Source: Bacillus sp. es.034 (GTDB lineage Bacteria; Bacillota; Bacilli; Bacillales; Bacillaceae_B). From it: a stretch of 64,000 nucleotides of DNA. The DNA is taken from contig NZ_PDIY01000001.1 in NCBI RefSeq assembly GCF_002563655.1, positions 3,446,001 through 3,510,000 on the forward strand, given 5' to 3'. The notes under the pieces were generated by a model, which worked only from the letters and a program-made list of their open reading frames with translations, did no database searches and was not told the origin of the DNA. Positions 9,980 to 19,181 of this stretch are shown piece after piece. Made by a program: the position numbers and the translations under genes. Numbering within the stretch: position 1 is the stretch's first letter; each line of letters opens with the position of its first letter.

Positions 9980-10966
9980 TTATTCTTCTTCATCAACGAG
10001 GGTTGAGAATAAGCCATAAACATACTTTTCAGCATCGAACGGTTGGAGGTCATCCATTTTTTCTCCCAGACCCACATATTTCACGGGGATTTCGAGCTCG
10101 TTCCGGATTGCAAGCACGATTCCGCCTTTAGCGGTCCCATCAAGCTTCGTCAGGACGATACCTGAGACATTTGTTGCTTCTTTAAAGGTTTTTGCCTGCA
10201 CCATGGCATTTTGACCTGTGGTTGCGTCAAGAACGAGTAATACTTCGTGAGGGGCTCCTGGTATTTCTCTTTCAATGACCCGTTTCACCTTTTCGAGCTC
10301 TTTCATCAAATTCACTTTGTTTTGCAATCTTCCTGCCGTATCACAAATGAGTATGTCCGCCTTTTTCGCTTTGGCAGATTGGACGGCATCGAACATCACA
10401 GCCGCAGGATCGCTTCCCGCCGCCTGCTTAATGACAGGGACCCCGACACGTTCACCCCATACTTCAAGCTGCTCGATGGCTCCTGCACGGAAAGTATCGC
10501 CTGCAGCAAGAACAACATTTTTGCCCTGCTCCTTGAACATATGAGCCATTTTCCCGATGGTCGTCGTCTTCCCTACCCCATTCACACCGACAAATAGTAA
10601 TACCGTCAGTTGATCGTCTTGAATATTCAGGCTGCTGTCCTCTTCGCGATCGCCCTGGTAGATCTCAACAAGCTTCTCTGAAATGACGGATTGGACATCT
10701 TCCGTATCTTGAATATTCTTTCGCTTCACTTCAAGTTTAAGTTCATCAATGAGCTCCATGACGGTATCAAATCCGACATCCGCTCCGATCAGGATTTCTT
10801 CCAGCTCTTCAAAGAATTCTTCATCGATTTTACGGTATCTGGCCACCAGGTCATTAACCTTTGACGTGAAGTTGTTTCTTGTTTTACTTAACCCATCTTT
10901 AAATTTCTCTGTGACATTATCACTGGACTGCGTAAATTTATCTTTAAGCTTCTTAAAAAAACTCAC
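9980..10966 (-). CDS. ftsY: Signal recognition particle receptor FtsY
   Basis: FtsY is the membrane-associated GTPase that receives the SRP-ribosome complex and passes it to SecYEG. A short charged N-terminal region (no long acidic A domain, as usual in Bacillus) leads into the NG domain: G1 GVNGVGKTTTIGK near residue 127, DTAGRLQNK, and TKLDGTAKGG near the end. Length 328 matches B. subtilis (329). It lies 16 nt downstream of smc and ends the rnc-smc-ftsY unit. Confidence 0.98.
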   Translation of the reverse strand: MSFFKKLKDKFTQSSDNVTEKFKDGLSKTRNNFTSKVNDLVARYRKIDEEFFEELEEILIGADVGFDTVMELIDELKLEVKRKNIQDTEDVQSVISEKLVEIYQGDREEDSSLNIQDDQLTVLLFVGVNGVGKTTTIGKMAHMFKEQGKNVVLAAGDTFRAGAIEQLEVWGERVGVPVIKQAAGSDPAAVMFDAVQSAKAKKADILICDTAGRLQNKVNLMKELEKVKRVIEREIPGAPHEVLLVLDATTGQNAMVQAKTFKEATNVSGIVLTKLDGTAKGGIVLAIRNELEIPVKYVGLGEKMDDLQPFDAEKYVYGLFSTLVDEEE

Positions 10967-10982
10967 TTTTCCACACCCTTAT

Positions 10983-13900
10983 TTAAGTTTCAAGTAGTTC
11001 CTTTGTTTCCTGTAGCCTGACTGATACCAGTTTAGACACTCCGGATTCCTGCATCGTGACCCCGTACAATACATGGGCTTCTTCCATGGTACCTTTACGG
11101 TGGGTGATGACAATGAATTGTGTTTCATCACTGAATTTCTTTAAATATTGACTGAATCTCTGGACATTCGCCTCGTCGAGGGCTGCTTCCACTTCATCCA
11201 GTATACAGAATGGGACAGGGCGGATCTTTAAAATGGAAAACAGCAGTGCAATGGCAGTCAGAGCCCGTTCCCCACCTGACATAAGCCCCAGGTTCTGCAG
11301 CTTCTTCCCGGGCGGCTGAGCTACTATATCCACACCGGTGTTGAGCAGATCAGATGGATCGGTCAGCTTCAACTCTGCTCTTCCACCACCGAACAATGCC
11401 TTGAATACACCTTCAAATTCCTTTTGTATGCTTGTAAAGGTTTGATCAAAACGTTTGATCATTTCGGTGTCCATTTCATTAATGACCAGGTAAAGGGTGT
11501 CCTTCGCTTCCGACAGATCATTCTTCTGATCAACCAAGAATTCGTATCTTTCCTTCACTCGTTCGTATTCATCAATCGCACCCAGATTGACGGTCCCGAG
11601 CTCTTCGAGTGCTAATTTCACAAGTTTCACTTTTTTCCTAGCCTCTTCCACCTCAATGGAGAGGGGGTAGTCCTGCTTCGCGGCTTCAAATGAAAGCATG
11701 TATTCATCCCGTAAATGATCAAGACGGTTCTCAAGTTCTACATCAAGACGATTGATTTTCACTTCCTCGTCCCGCAGAGCACCGACCAAGCCTTTATGAA
11801 GACGCTTCAATTCTTTTAACTCCACCTCTTCATCATCGACAATCTGTTGAAGCTTGGAGCGCTCGTCCCTGCGCACAGCAATCAACTTGGACGTTTCTTC
11901 CTTTTGCACGGCACACTCTTCTGCTTTGATTCCGAGTTGCTCTTCACCCGAGAAGTTATCCTTCATTTCTGTCTGCAGCCATTCCAGGTCATCCTGGAGA
12001 CTTATCTGTCGCCTGTTTGTCTCAGCCATCGTATCCTGCACCCTGTTCAGCTGCTGTCGGCTGTTCACAAGCTGTTCATTCCGTGCGGCAAGATTCGCTT
12101 TAATGTCACTGATTTCATTCAATAACGTGTCTTTGGACGTCCGTTCACTATTTTTCTGTAGAGTCAGCTCATTAATCTTTTGATCAAGCTGGGTAACCTC
12201 TTCCCCTATCTTCTTGAGAGAAGCTTCCAATTCTTTCGCTCTGGAATCATGCTTTTCTTTGATTGACGTAAAATCCTTTTTCTCCAGGTCATATAGGGAA
12301 AGTCTTTCATCCAGGTTCTGCTGGGAAAGTTCAATTTCACGCAGTTGGGAGAGGAGTTCCTGTTCCTTGAGGCGCAATCTCTCCCCTTTCACTCTCAATT
12401 CTTCGAGTTTCTTCTCACGAAAACTGCTTTCTTCTTTAAGTGATTTCACTTGGGCTTGAAGCTGTTCTGTCTGAACTTCCATACTGGAAAGCTTTTCTTT
12501 CATCTCTTCCAGTTCCCCTTTTCTTGATAGAAGGGAATTTTTCTTCTGTTTCACCGTACCTCCGGACATGGATCCCCCGGGATTGACAACGTCCCCATCC
12601 AGCGTAACAAGCCGGTAACGATATTGAACAAGCTTCGCAATTTCATTCGCACCCTTTAGATCCTTTGCGATGATGACATTACCCACAAGGCTTGAAATCA
12701 CCATTTGAAAGCGATCTTCAAAATGCAACAGATCAGCCCCCGCGCCTACAAAGGAAGGATGCCCTTTCAGCATATTCTTCTGGCTTTCAGGTATGGATTT
12801 CCCTTTGATTACGTTCATCGGCAGGAACGTGGCACGGCCATATTGATGTTTCTTCAAAAAGGCAATGGCTTTACGGCCGGCTTCTTCTGTATCGACTACG
12901 ATATGCTGCATCGAAGCGGCCAGAGCAGTTTCCATAGCCGTTTCATATGATTTAGGAACCGTTATAAGCTCCGCTACCGCCCCTTGAATACCTGTTAATT
13001 GACCCGAACGCTCTTTCAGGACCTCTTTTACCCCCTGGAAGAAACCTGAATAGTCTTCTTCCATTTCTTCGAGCATTTCTTTCCTGGACTTCGCTTGTTG
13101 CAGGAATTGAAACGCCTGATAAAGCGTTTTCTCCTGCTTTTCATATTTGGATTTCACGGATTCAAGCTTCTTTTGCTCCTCACGATATAAGAAGATGTGC
13201 TCATCGATCTGTTCTTTTTGCTCTTGAAGTTCTTTCGTCCGTTCCCTGTGACGCAAATGGAGTTCGTCACGTTGAGAAACATACTTTTTATTTTCCGCTT
13301 CTAATCGACCGCTGCGACTGGATTGCTGTTCCAGCTGCTGTTTAAGATACTGAATCTCATTTTTTGCAGAGGCCTGTTGATTGAGCTTTTCAATGTAATC
13401 ACTTTTAAAAGATTCAATCACATCTTCAATATTTTCGTTATAGTGTTTGAATTGATTCTGCTTCGTGACAAGGAGTTCTTTTAAACCGGACACCTCGGAA
13501 TCGATCCTCTTGAAGTCGCGTTTTGCTTTTTCTTTTTCAGAAACTAAACGTTCGATTTGATTTTCAGCTTCTTCAATCGATTGCTTCAACTGAGATTCAT
13601 TGGTGGACGAATTTTTCTTCCGCTCTACCAGTACTTGCTTTCTCCCCTCAAGTTTCTCTAATTCTTCACTTGTTGAAAGGAGCACTTCCTGTAAATTTGA
13701 AATCGACTCATCCAGAGCCGCAATTTTATCCCTTGTTTGTGTCAGGACGGCTTCTTTCTTCTGAATTCGGGAGGAAAGGACCAATTCTTCCTGTCCATGC
13801 TGTTCGAATTCTGCACTCAGCTTCTCCCACTGCTTATGTAAGTCCTCAATATCATACACAGTCAAGGCAACTTCGAACTTCTCAAGTTCCTCTTTCTTCT

Positions 13901-14549
13901 CCAGATAATCACGTGCCATGGAAGCCTGGAGCTTCAGGGGTTCTACCTGTCCTTCTAATTCATGAAGGATGTCATTCACACGATTGAGATTTTCTTGGGT
14001 TTCAAATAGCTTATTTTCAGCTTTTTTCTTCCGTGATTTATACTTCAATACCCCGGCAGCCTCTTCGAAGATGGTTCTTCTTTCTTCCGGCTTACTGTTC
14101 AGGATTTCTTCCACTTTGCCCTGACTGATAATCGAGAAAGCTTCTTTTCCTAACCCTGAATCCATGAACAGTTCTATGATATCCTTCAACCTGCACGGCT
14201 GTTTATTCAATAGATATTCACTATCTCCCGAACGGTAGACTCTCCTAGTGACACTGACCTCACTATAATCGATGGGCAGTGCGCCGTCTTCGTTATCCAA
14301 GACAAGGGTCACTTCTGCTATATTGAGGGCTTTCCTTGAATCGCTTCCTGCAAAAATGACGTCTTCCATTTTCGACCCGCGCAGGCTTTTGGCTGATTGT
14401 TCACCAAGCACCCACCTGATTGCGTCTATAATATTGCTCTTCCCGCTGCCGTTTGGTCCAACGACAGCCGTGACACCCGGGACAAACTCCACGGATATTC
14501 TTTCTGCAAAAGATTTAAACCCCATTACTTCTAGTTGTTTGAGGAACAT
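10983..14549 (-). CDS. smc: Chromosome partition protein SMC
   Basis: SMC is the ATPase of the condensin-like complex with ScpA and ScpB that organises and segregates the chromosome. The N-terminal head holds Walker A GPNGSGKSN (32-40). Two long coiled coils flank a hinge at about residues 500-670 (with SMSGGTV at its end). The C-terminal head has the ABC signature LMSGGERALTAIALLF and Walker B FCILDEVEAALDEAN. The 1188 residues agree with B. subtilis SMC (1186). The start MFLKQLEVMGFKSFAE is preceded by GGGGGAAAG. It lies 11 nt after rnc. Confidence 0.98.
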   Translation of the reverse strand: MFLKQLEVMGFKSFAERISVEFVPGVTAVVGPNGSGKSNIIDAIRWVLGEQSAKSLRGSKMEDVIFAGSDSRKALNIAEVTLVLDNEDGALPIDYSEVSVTRRVYRSGDSEYLLNKQPCRLKDIIELFMDSGLGKEAFSIISQGKVEEILNSKPEERRTIFEEAAGVLKYKSRKKKAENKLFETQENLNRVNDILHELEGQVEPLKLQASMARDYLEKKEELEKFEVALTVYDIEDLHKQWEKLSAEFEQHGQEELVLSSRIQKKEAVLTQTRDKIAALDESISNLQEVLLSTSEELEKLEGRKQVLVERKKNSSTNESQLKQSIEEAENQIERLVSEKEKAKRDFKRIDSEVSGLKELLVTKQNQFKHYNENIEDVIESFKSDYIEKLNQQASAKNEIQYLKQQLEQQSSRSGRLEAENKKYVSQRDELHLRHRERTKELQEQKEQIDEHIFLYREEQKKLESVKSKYEKQEKTLYQAFQFLQQAKSRKEMLEEMEEDYSGFFQGVKEVLKERSGQLTGIQGAVAELITVPKSYETAMETALAASMQHIVVDTEEAGRKAIAFLKKHQYGRATFLPMNVIKGKSIPESQKNMLKGHPSFVGAGADLLHFEDRFQMVISSLVGNVIIAKDLKGANEIAKLVQYRYRLVTLDGDVVNPGGSMSGGTVKQKKNSLLSRKGELEEMKEKLSSMEVQTEQLQAQVKSLKEESSFREKKLEELRVKGERLRLKEQELLSQLREIELSQQNLDERLSLYDLEKKDFTSIKEKHDSRAKELEASLKKIGEEVTQLDQKINELTLQKNSERTSKDTLLNEISDIKANLAARNEQLVNSRQQLNRVQDTMAETNRRQISLQDDLEWLQTEMKDNFSGEEQLGIKAEECAVQKEETSKLIAVRRDERSKLQQIVDDEEVELKELKRLHKGLVGALRDEEVKINRLDVELENRLDHLRDEYMLSFEAAKQDYPLSIEVEEARKKVKLVKLALEELGTVNLGAIDEYERVKERYEFLVDQKNDLSEAKDTLYLVINEMDTEMIKRFDQTFTSIQKEFEGVFKALFGGGRAELKLTDPSDLLNTGVDIVAQPPGKKLQNLGLMSGGERALTAIALLFSILKIRPVPFCILDEVEAALDEANVQRFSQYLKKFSDETQFIVITHRKGTMEEAHVLYGVTMQESGVSKLVSVRLQETKELLET

Positions 14550-14560
14550 CTTCTTTCCCC

Positions 14561-15307
14561 CTATTTCGCGTCCAGCTTTTGTTTTAACTTTTCCAGAGCT
14601 TTCTGTGCGGCTTTTTGTTCAGCCTCTTTTTTTGACCGGCCATTTCCAATGCCCAACTCTTCATCATTTAAACTCACTCTTGAAATAAACTGACGATTGT
14701 GGGCAGGGCCGCTTTCTTCCAGGATACTATATTCGATCATTCCTGCACTGCCCCTTTGAACCAGCTCTTGTAACTGACTCTTATAATCCATCACATGAGA
14801 AAAAGCACCGACATTGATTTTTGGGTAGACCACTTTTTCAAGGACAGATATGACTGTTTCTAATCCTTGATCCAAGTATACCGCCCCGATAAACGCTTCA
14901 AAGACATCGGCGAGTAAAGCCGGTCTCTCACGCCCCCCCGTCATTTCTTCACCTTTACCCAATAGGATGAGCTCACCGAAATTCAGTTCAATCGAGAACT
15001 TCACCAGGGAAGGTTCGCATACAATGGCCGCCCTTAACTTGGTCAGTTCCCCTTCACTCATCATGGGGTATTTCTTGAAAAGAAATTGAGATACCGTTAA
15101 TTCCAGAACGGCGTCCCCGAGAAATTCTAAGCGTTCATTATCTTCATATGGTTTTCGACGATGCTCATTCACATAGGATGAATGAGTAAAAGCTTGTTTA
15201 AGGAGTTTTTCATCTTTAAATTGAATTCCCATTTGATTTTGAAATGTCTTGAATTTCAAATCATTTTTATGTTTAGATAATCCGTTACTTCTGTTTTGCT
15301 TCCGCAT
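14561..15307 (-). CDS. rnc: Ribonuclease III
   Basis: RNase III cleaves double-stranded RNA in rRNA maturation and mRNA decay. The catalytic domain has the signature [14 protein letters not shown] and the second acidic cluster [13 protein letters not shown] double-stranded RNA-binding domain at the C-terminus ends [21 protein letters not shown] chose the ATG at 15305-15307, with GGTGGAG 6 nt upstream, giving 248 residues (249 in B. subtilis); a GTG four codons earlier lies inside that site. First gene of rnc-smc-ftsY. Confidence 0.96.
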   Translation of the reverse strand: MRKQNRSNGLSKHKNDLKFKTFQNQMGIQFKDEKLLKQAFTHSSYVNEHRRKPYEDNERLEFLGDAVLELTVSQFLFKKYPMMSEGELTKLRAAIVCEPSLVKFSIELNFGELILLGKGEEMTGGRERPALLADVFEAFIGAVYLDQGLETVISVLEKVVYPKINVGAFSHVMDYKSQLQELVQRGSAGMIEYSILEESGPAHNRQFISRVSLNDEELGIGNGRSKKEAEQKAAQKALEKLKQKLDAK

Positions 15308-15336
15308 CAGGCACTCCACCTTGCTAATATGTTCTC

Positions 15337-15364
15337 ATTGTATACTAATCAAGTTTATTCTAAA
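15337..15364 (-). promoter_or_regulatory. Possible promoter of rnc-smc-ftsY
   Basis: Minus-strand TTTAGA (15359-15364), 16-bp spacer and TACAAT (15337-15342). It is in the right place, 30 nt before rnc, but the -35 is weak. Confidence 0.38.
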
Positions 15365-15414
15365 AAAATCATTTACGCAAAAAATTTCTTGAACAATGAA
15401 GTTAGAACACAAAT

Positions 15415-15447
15415 AAACTTGGTAGGGGTCAGACCCCTACCAAGTTT
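15415..15447 (-). terminator. Terminator after acpP
   Basis: A perfect 15-bp stem, AAACTTGGTAGGGGT with ACCCCTACCAAGTTT, with a 3-nt loop lies downstream of acpP. The minus-strand tail is ATTTGTGTT, so the T run is modest. Confidence 0.75.
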
Positions 15448-15499
15448 CAAATGGTTAGAATATAAGATGGATCACCCATCTCTCTATTCAATCTAACGA

Positions 15500-15733
15500 T
15501 TAAGCCTTTGCTTGTATGTAGTTCACAGCATCACCTACTGTGCCGATTTTTTCAGCATCATCGTCAGAAATTTCCATGTCAAATTCATCTTCAAGTTCCA
15601 TAACCAGCTCAACTACATCAAGGGAGTCAGCTCCTAGATCTTCTTTGAAAGAAGCTTCAAGAGTTACTTGAGATTCATCTACACCTAGACGATCAACGAT
15701 AATTTTTGTTACACGATCTAATACTTCTGCCAT
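15500..15733 (-). CDS. acpP: Acyl carrier protein
   Basis: ACP carries the growing acyl chain as a thioester on 4'-phosphopantetheine. The attachment serine is S37 in [16 protein letters not shown]. The 77 residues and sequence match B. subtilis AcpP closely. The ATG at 15731-15733 follows GGGGAGGTGACAAAA; the GTG three codons earlier is inside this spacer. It lies downstream of fabG, with a gap of 94 nt, and closes the fatty acid cluster fapR-plsX-fabD-fabG-acpP. Confidence 0.98.
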   Translation of the reverse strand: MAEVLDRVTKIIVDRLGVDESQVTLEASFKEDLGADSLDVVELVMELEDEFDMEISDDDAEKIGTVGDAVNYIQAKA

Positions 15734-15827
15734 TTTTGTCACCTCCCCTCAAGTATTATAGAGCATTTCCACCTCTAATGAAAAGAGTATACATGAAAAC
15801 GATGAATAAATTATTTCATTCTTCCCG

Positions 15828-16571
15828 TTACATGACCATTCCGCCGTCAATATGAAGCGTTTGCCCAGTCATATACGATGCGGAATCGGATGCAACAAAT
15901 GTCACTACTTTCGCAATATCCCCCGGAGCGCCAAAACGGCTTAACGGGATTTGTTTTAACATTTCACTCCGTACATCTTCAGGAAGCTGATCAGTCATAT
16001 CCGTCGAAATGAAGCCAGGGGCAACGGCATTCACTGTGATTCCACGGGGAGCAAGTTCTCTAGCTGTCGTTTTCGTCAAACCGATCACACCTGATTTGGC
16101 TGCTACATAATTTGCTTGTCCAGGATTCCCGCTCACTCCGACAATGGATGAAATATTGATGATACGACCACTTCTTTGTTTCATCATTTGACGTGTAACG
16201 GCCTTCGTGCACAGAAATACACCTTTCAGGTTGATGTTGATGACATCATCCCATTCTGTTTCTTTCATTCTCATCAACAGATTATCCTTGGTGATGCCGG
16301 CATTGTTCACAAGGATATCGATGGACCCAAATTCACCAATCGTTTCCTTCACCATTGCCTGGACACCTTCAGCATCCGATACATTACATTGTACGGCGAT
16401 TGCTTCTCTTCCCATACTCTTGATTTCATCCACGACTTCGTTTGCTTTCGCTTCACTACCGGCGTAATTCACGGCGACATGACAGCCTTCACGGGCAAGT
16501 TCAAGAGCGATCTCCCGTCCTATTCCTCGGGATGCTCCTGTCACAAGTGCCACTTTACCTTCTAAATTCAT
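15828..16571 (-). CDS. fabG: 3-oxoacyl-[ACP] reductase
   Basis: FabG reduces 3-oxoacyl-ACP with NADPH in each elongation cycle of fatty acid synthesis. It is a classical short-chain dehydrogenase: TGASRGIG at 11-18, NNAG at 89-92, and the catalytic triad S142, Y155 and K159 (YVAAK). The C-terminal IDGGMVM is typical. Length 247 equals the family norm. Its ATG abuts the fabD stop, so the two are translationally coupled in the FapR-controlled operon. Confidence 0.98.
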   Translation of the reverse strand: MNLEGKVALVTGASRGIGREIALELAREGCHVAVNYAGSEAKANEVVDEIKSMGREAIAVQCNVSDAEGVQAMVKETIGEFGSIDILVNNAGITKDNLLMRMKETEWDDVININLKGVFLCTKAVTRQMMKQRSGRIINISSIVGVSGNPGQANYVAAKSGVIGLTKTTARELAPRGITVNAVAPGFISTDMTDQLPEDVRSEMLKQIPLSRFGAPGDIAKVVTFVASDSASYMTGQTLHIDGGMVM

Positions 16572-17516
16572 TTAAGCTTCCTCCTTCAGCGCTTGAATGG
16601 TTTGTTGTAAGGACGCTTCATCTTGAACTGCATATGTCTTCACACGTCTGTTCACTTTTTTCACTAAACCTGAAAGGACTTTACCTGGTCCTACTTCGAT
16701 GAATGTATCCACACCTAATTCAAGAAGCTTCCCGACCGTATCTTCCCATTGTACGGGCGAGTACAATTGTTCAATCAATAAACGCTTGATCTCTTCACGT
16801 CCTGTTACAGGCTCTGCCGTCACATTCGCAATGACGGGTACTACTGCATCTTTGATCGTGATCGAATCCAGGATTGAAACGAACTGTTCAGCAGCCGGTT
16901 TCATCAATTGGGAATGGAAAGGGCCACTTACCTGAAGTGGGATGACCCGCTTCGCTCCGGCTTCCTTCGCTTTCTCTGAAGAGAGCTCGACTCCCTTTAC
17001 CGTACCTGAAATGACAATCTGACCCGGACAATTCAAGTTCGCAAGTCCAACTGGATGACCCTCATCCGTCACAAGGTCTGTCACTTCTTTCAATGGTTCC
17101 CTGCCCAAACCAAGGACGGCCGCCATCGTTCCTTCTCCGCTTGGTACTGCTTCTTCCATGAATTCCCCTCTTTTACGAACGGTATACACAGCATCTTCAA
17201 ATTCGATGGCACCTGCAGCCACCAGGGCAGAATATTCCCCTAAGCTGTGACCCGCTGTGTAATCTGCCGTAATGCCCTCGGCTTCCAGTCGCTCAAGGAT
17301 GGCCATGCTGGTCGTCAGGAGAGCCGGCTGAGCATTCGTTGTCTCTGTAAGCTCTTCCTGGGGACCATCAAAGATGATTGTTGAAAGCTTGGTGTCCAAT
17401 CGTTCATCGGCTTTATTGAAATAGGATTTCACATCAGGATATTGCCCGGCTAATTCTTTCCCCATCCCCACTGTTTGGGAACCTTGGCCAGGAAAGATAA
17501 ACGCGATTTTATTCAT
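16572..17516 (-). CDS. fabD: Malonyl-CoA:ACP transacylase
   Basis: FabD moves the malonyl group from CoA to ACP, supplying the elongation unit of fatty acid synthesis. The product begins MNKIAFIFPGQGSQTVGMG; the nucleophile is S91 in AGHSLGEYSAL and the histidine lies in VSGPFHSQLM near residue 200. I took the ATG at 17514-17516; the nine codons before it overlap the end of plsX. The 314 residues fit the family (317 in B. subtilis). It lies between plsX and fabG in the fapR operon. Confidence 0.98.
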   Translation of the reverse strand: MNKIAFIFPGQGSQTVGMGKELAGQYPDVKSYFNKADERLDTKLSTIIFDGPQEELTETTNAQPALLTTSMAILERLEAEGITADYTAGHSLGEYSALVAAGAIEFEDAVYTVRKRGEFMEEAVPSGEGTMAAVLGLGREPLKEVTDLVTDEGHPVGLANLNCPGQIVISGTVKGVELSSEKAKEAGAKRVIPLQVSGPFHSQLMKPAAEQFVSILDSITIKDAVVPVIANVTAEPVTGREEIKRLLIEQLYSPVQWEDTVGKLLELGVDTFIEVGPGKVLSGLVKKVNRRVKTYAVQDEASLQQTIQALKEEA

Positions 17517-17517
17517 A

Positions 17518-18507
17518 TTATTCCACACTCCCCTTAATAGCATCTTTTATCGTATTGGAAACGTCGTGTTTCACCATTTCCCTTGCTTGTCTCATGGCAT
17601 TGTACAGGGCCACTTCATTGGAAGAACCATGAGCTTTGATGACCGGTGCCTTCAGGCCGAACAGACCGGCCCCACCGTACTCTGTATAATCGAGCATATT
17701 CTTTAATTGCTTCAGGTCATTCTTCACCAGTCCTGCGGCAAGCTTGTTTTTCGTTGAGGACGTGAACGTTTTTTTCAACATGGAGAAGACGGACAGGGCA
17801 GTCCCCTCAATGGTCTTCAGGACCATATTCCCGGTAAAACCATCCGTTACAACAACATCAGCCGGCCCGTCCAGCAGGTCTCTGGACTCTACATTCCCTA
17901 CAAAATTGACAGGAAGCTCTTTTAATAATTGGAACGTTTTCTTTGTTAATTCATTTCCCTTTTTATCTTCCGTACCAATATTCAATAAGCCCACACGCGG
18001 GTTATTGATCCCTCTCACTTTCTCGGAATAAATGCTTCCCATGACTGCGTATTGTGCAAGATGCTCAGGTTTCGCATCGACATTCGCACCAAGGTCAAGC
18101 ATGAGGAATCCCTTTCCATCAAGGGTCGGAAGGGTCGGTGCCAATGCAGGCCGCTCAATCCCGTCAATTCTCCCTACAATGAACAATCCCGCCGTCATAA
18201 GGGCACCTGTATTTCCTGCTGAAATACAGGCATCCGCTTCCCCATTTTTCACGGCTTGGGCCATCAGTACCATCGAAGCATTCTTCTTTCGTTTCACCGC
18301 TCTGACAGGTTCATCCGTACCTTCGATCTGTTCATCGGTGTGGACGATCGTCAGGCGTTCTTCCGGGGTGATATACTGTTTGATCTGCTTTTCATCCCCG
18401 TATAAAAGCACTTCAATATCATTAAATTCACGTAATGCCCGCTTCACTCCAAGAACGATTTCTTTCGGGGCGTGGTCTCCGCCCATTGCATCAACGGCTA
18501 ATTTCAT
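17518..18507 (-). CDS. plsX: Phosphate acyltransferase PlsX
   Basis: PlsX converts acyl-ACP and phosphate to acyl-phosphate, the acyl donor for PlsY at the start of phospholipid synthesis. The N-terminal [18 protein letters not shown] and [10 protein letters not shown] are diagnostic; [13 protein letters not shown] follows near residue 220. Length 329 (333 in B. subtilis). It abuts the fapR stop, and the stop is one base from the fabD ATG, as expected in the FapR-controlled operon. Confidence 0.98.
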   Translation of the reverse strand: MKLAVDAMGGDHAPKEIVLGVKRALREFNDIEVLLYGDEKQIKQYITPEERLTIVHTDEQIEGTDEPVRAVKRKKNASMVLMAQAVKNGEADACISAGNTGALMTAGLFIVGRIDGIERPALAPTLPTLDGKGFLMLDLGANVDAKPEHLAQYAVMGSIYSEKVRGINNPRVGLLNIGTEDKKGNELTKKTFQLLKELPVNFVGNVESRDLLDGPADVVVTDGFTGNMVLKTIEGTALSVFSMLKKTFTSSTKNKLAAGLVKNDLKQLKNMLDYTEYGGAGLFGLKAPVIKAHGSSNEVALYNAMRQAREMVKHDVSNTIKDAIKGSVE

Positions 18508-19098
18508 CTACTCTTCATCCTTTACAGATTTTTTAGAGCGATACATTTCAAATTCACCGGTAAACACGAGCTCACCACCGACTAAACTTTGAACTTCTAC
18601 CGTTGTTCGGTCTTTTTGATCTTTCATATGTATCACTTTCGCTTTCGCCACCACCCGATCCCCTTCCTTTACGGGTCGGGTAAAACGGATGTTCGACTTC
18701 GCAGTTAATGCCAAGTCGTCATTTATGACAGCCACTGCAAGGGAATTTGCCTGCGCAAACAAGTGGTGCCCCCTCGCAATCCCATTCCTGATGAACACAT
18801 GCTCACGCTTCACATCAAAAATGGATATCGCACTTTGATCCAGCTCTATATCAATAATTTCTCCAATAATCTCTTCAATAGGCAACGACTTCACTTCGTC
18901 TTCAAACGATTTCTCTGCAACGTACTTAATTCGTTCACGAAGCTCGGGTATCGATAATTCCATTCGATCCAACCGGATTGTCTGGACGCTTACACGAAAC
19001 CGTTCAGCCAATTCTTCATCTGTAATAAAAGGATTCACTTTGATTGTGTCAGTAAGGTTTCCCTGTCTTTCTTTTTTCGAAAGTCTCAATTTAAACAC
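18508..19098 (-). CDS. fapR: Transcription factor FapR
   Basis: FapR represses fatty acid and phospholipid synthesis genes and is released by malonyl-CoA. An N-terminal DeoR-like helix-turn-helix (about residues 25-60, [19 protein letters not shown]) is joined by a linker helix to a hot-dog fold effector domain with [18 protein letters not shown]. The open frame starts with GTG at 19098; a TTG three codons later (MRLSKKERQ) would match B. subtilis FapR better, and the ribosome site does not decide. Its operator lies at 19106-19126, so it is autoregulated. Confidence 0.96.
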   Translation of the reverse strand: MFKLRLSKKERQGNLTDTIKVNPFITDEELAERFRVSVQTIRLDRMELSIPELRERIKYVAEKSFEDEVKSLPIEEIIGEIIDIELDQSAISIFDVKREHVFIRNGIARGHHLFAQANSLAVAVINDDLALTAKSNIRFTRPVKEGDRVVAKAKVIHMKDQKDRTTVEVQSLVGGELVFTGEFEMYRSKKSVKDEE

Positions 19099-19105
19099 CG
19101 TCCAG

Positions 19106-19126
19106 TATTAGTACTAGGTACTAATA
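19106..19126. promoter_or_regulatory. FapR operator
   Basis: The perfect palindrome TATTAGTAC-TAG-GTACTAATA matches the known FapR box (ATTAGTAC-like half sites). It lies directly downstream of the -10 and covers the likely start of transcription. Confidence 0.88.
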
Positions 19127-19128
19127 GT

Positions 19129-19157
19129 AGTATATAATCTAAAAAAGCAGATTGCAA
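19129..19157 (-). promoter_or_regulatory. Sigma-A promoter of fapR-plsX-fabD-fabG
   Basis: Minus-strand -35 TTGCAA (19152-19157), 17-bp spacer and -10 TATACT (19129-19134). The -35 overlaps the recG terminator stem. Confidence 0.75.
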
Positions 19158-19177
19158 GAAATAATCTCACAATCTGC
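19141..19177 (-). terminator. Terminator after recG
   Basis: The arms GCAGATTG (19147-19154) and CAATCTGC (19170-19177) form an 8-bp stem, followed on the minus strand by TTTTTT (19141-19146). Confidence 0.85.
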
Positions 19178-19181
19178 CTTT

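Noticed and set aside
13523-13987. 154-codon plus-strand frame opposite smc, and similar long antisense frames opposite recG, carB, pyrC, yloB and pyrP
   Set aside because: All lie fully antisense to strongly conserved genes, lack ribosome sites and protein resemblance, and arise from codon bias of the real genes.
15755-15760. Consensus TATAAT on the minus strand just before acpP
   Set aside because: A start 7 nt downstream would fall inside the acpP ribosome site, leaving no proper leader. The real acpP promoter is probably further upstream but was not clear; TATACT at 15786-15791 lacks a good -35.
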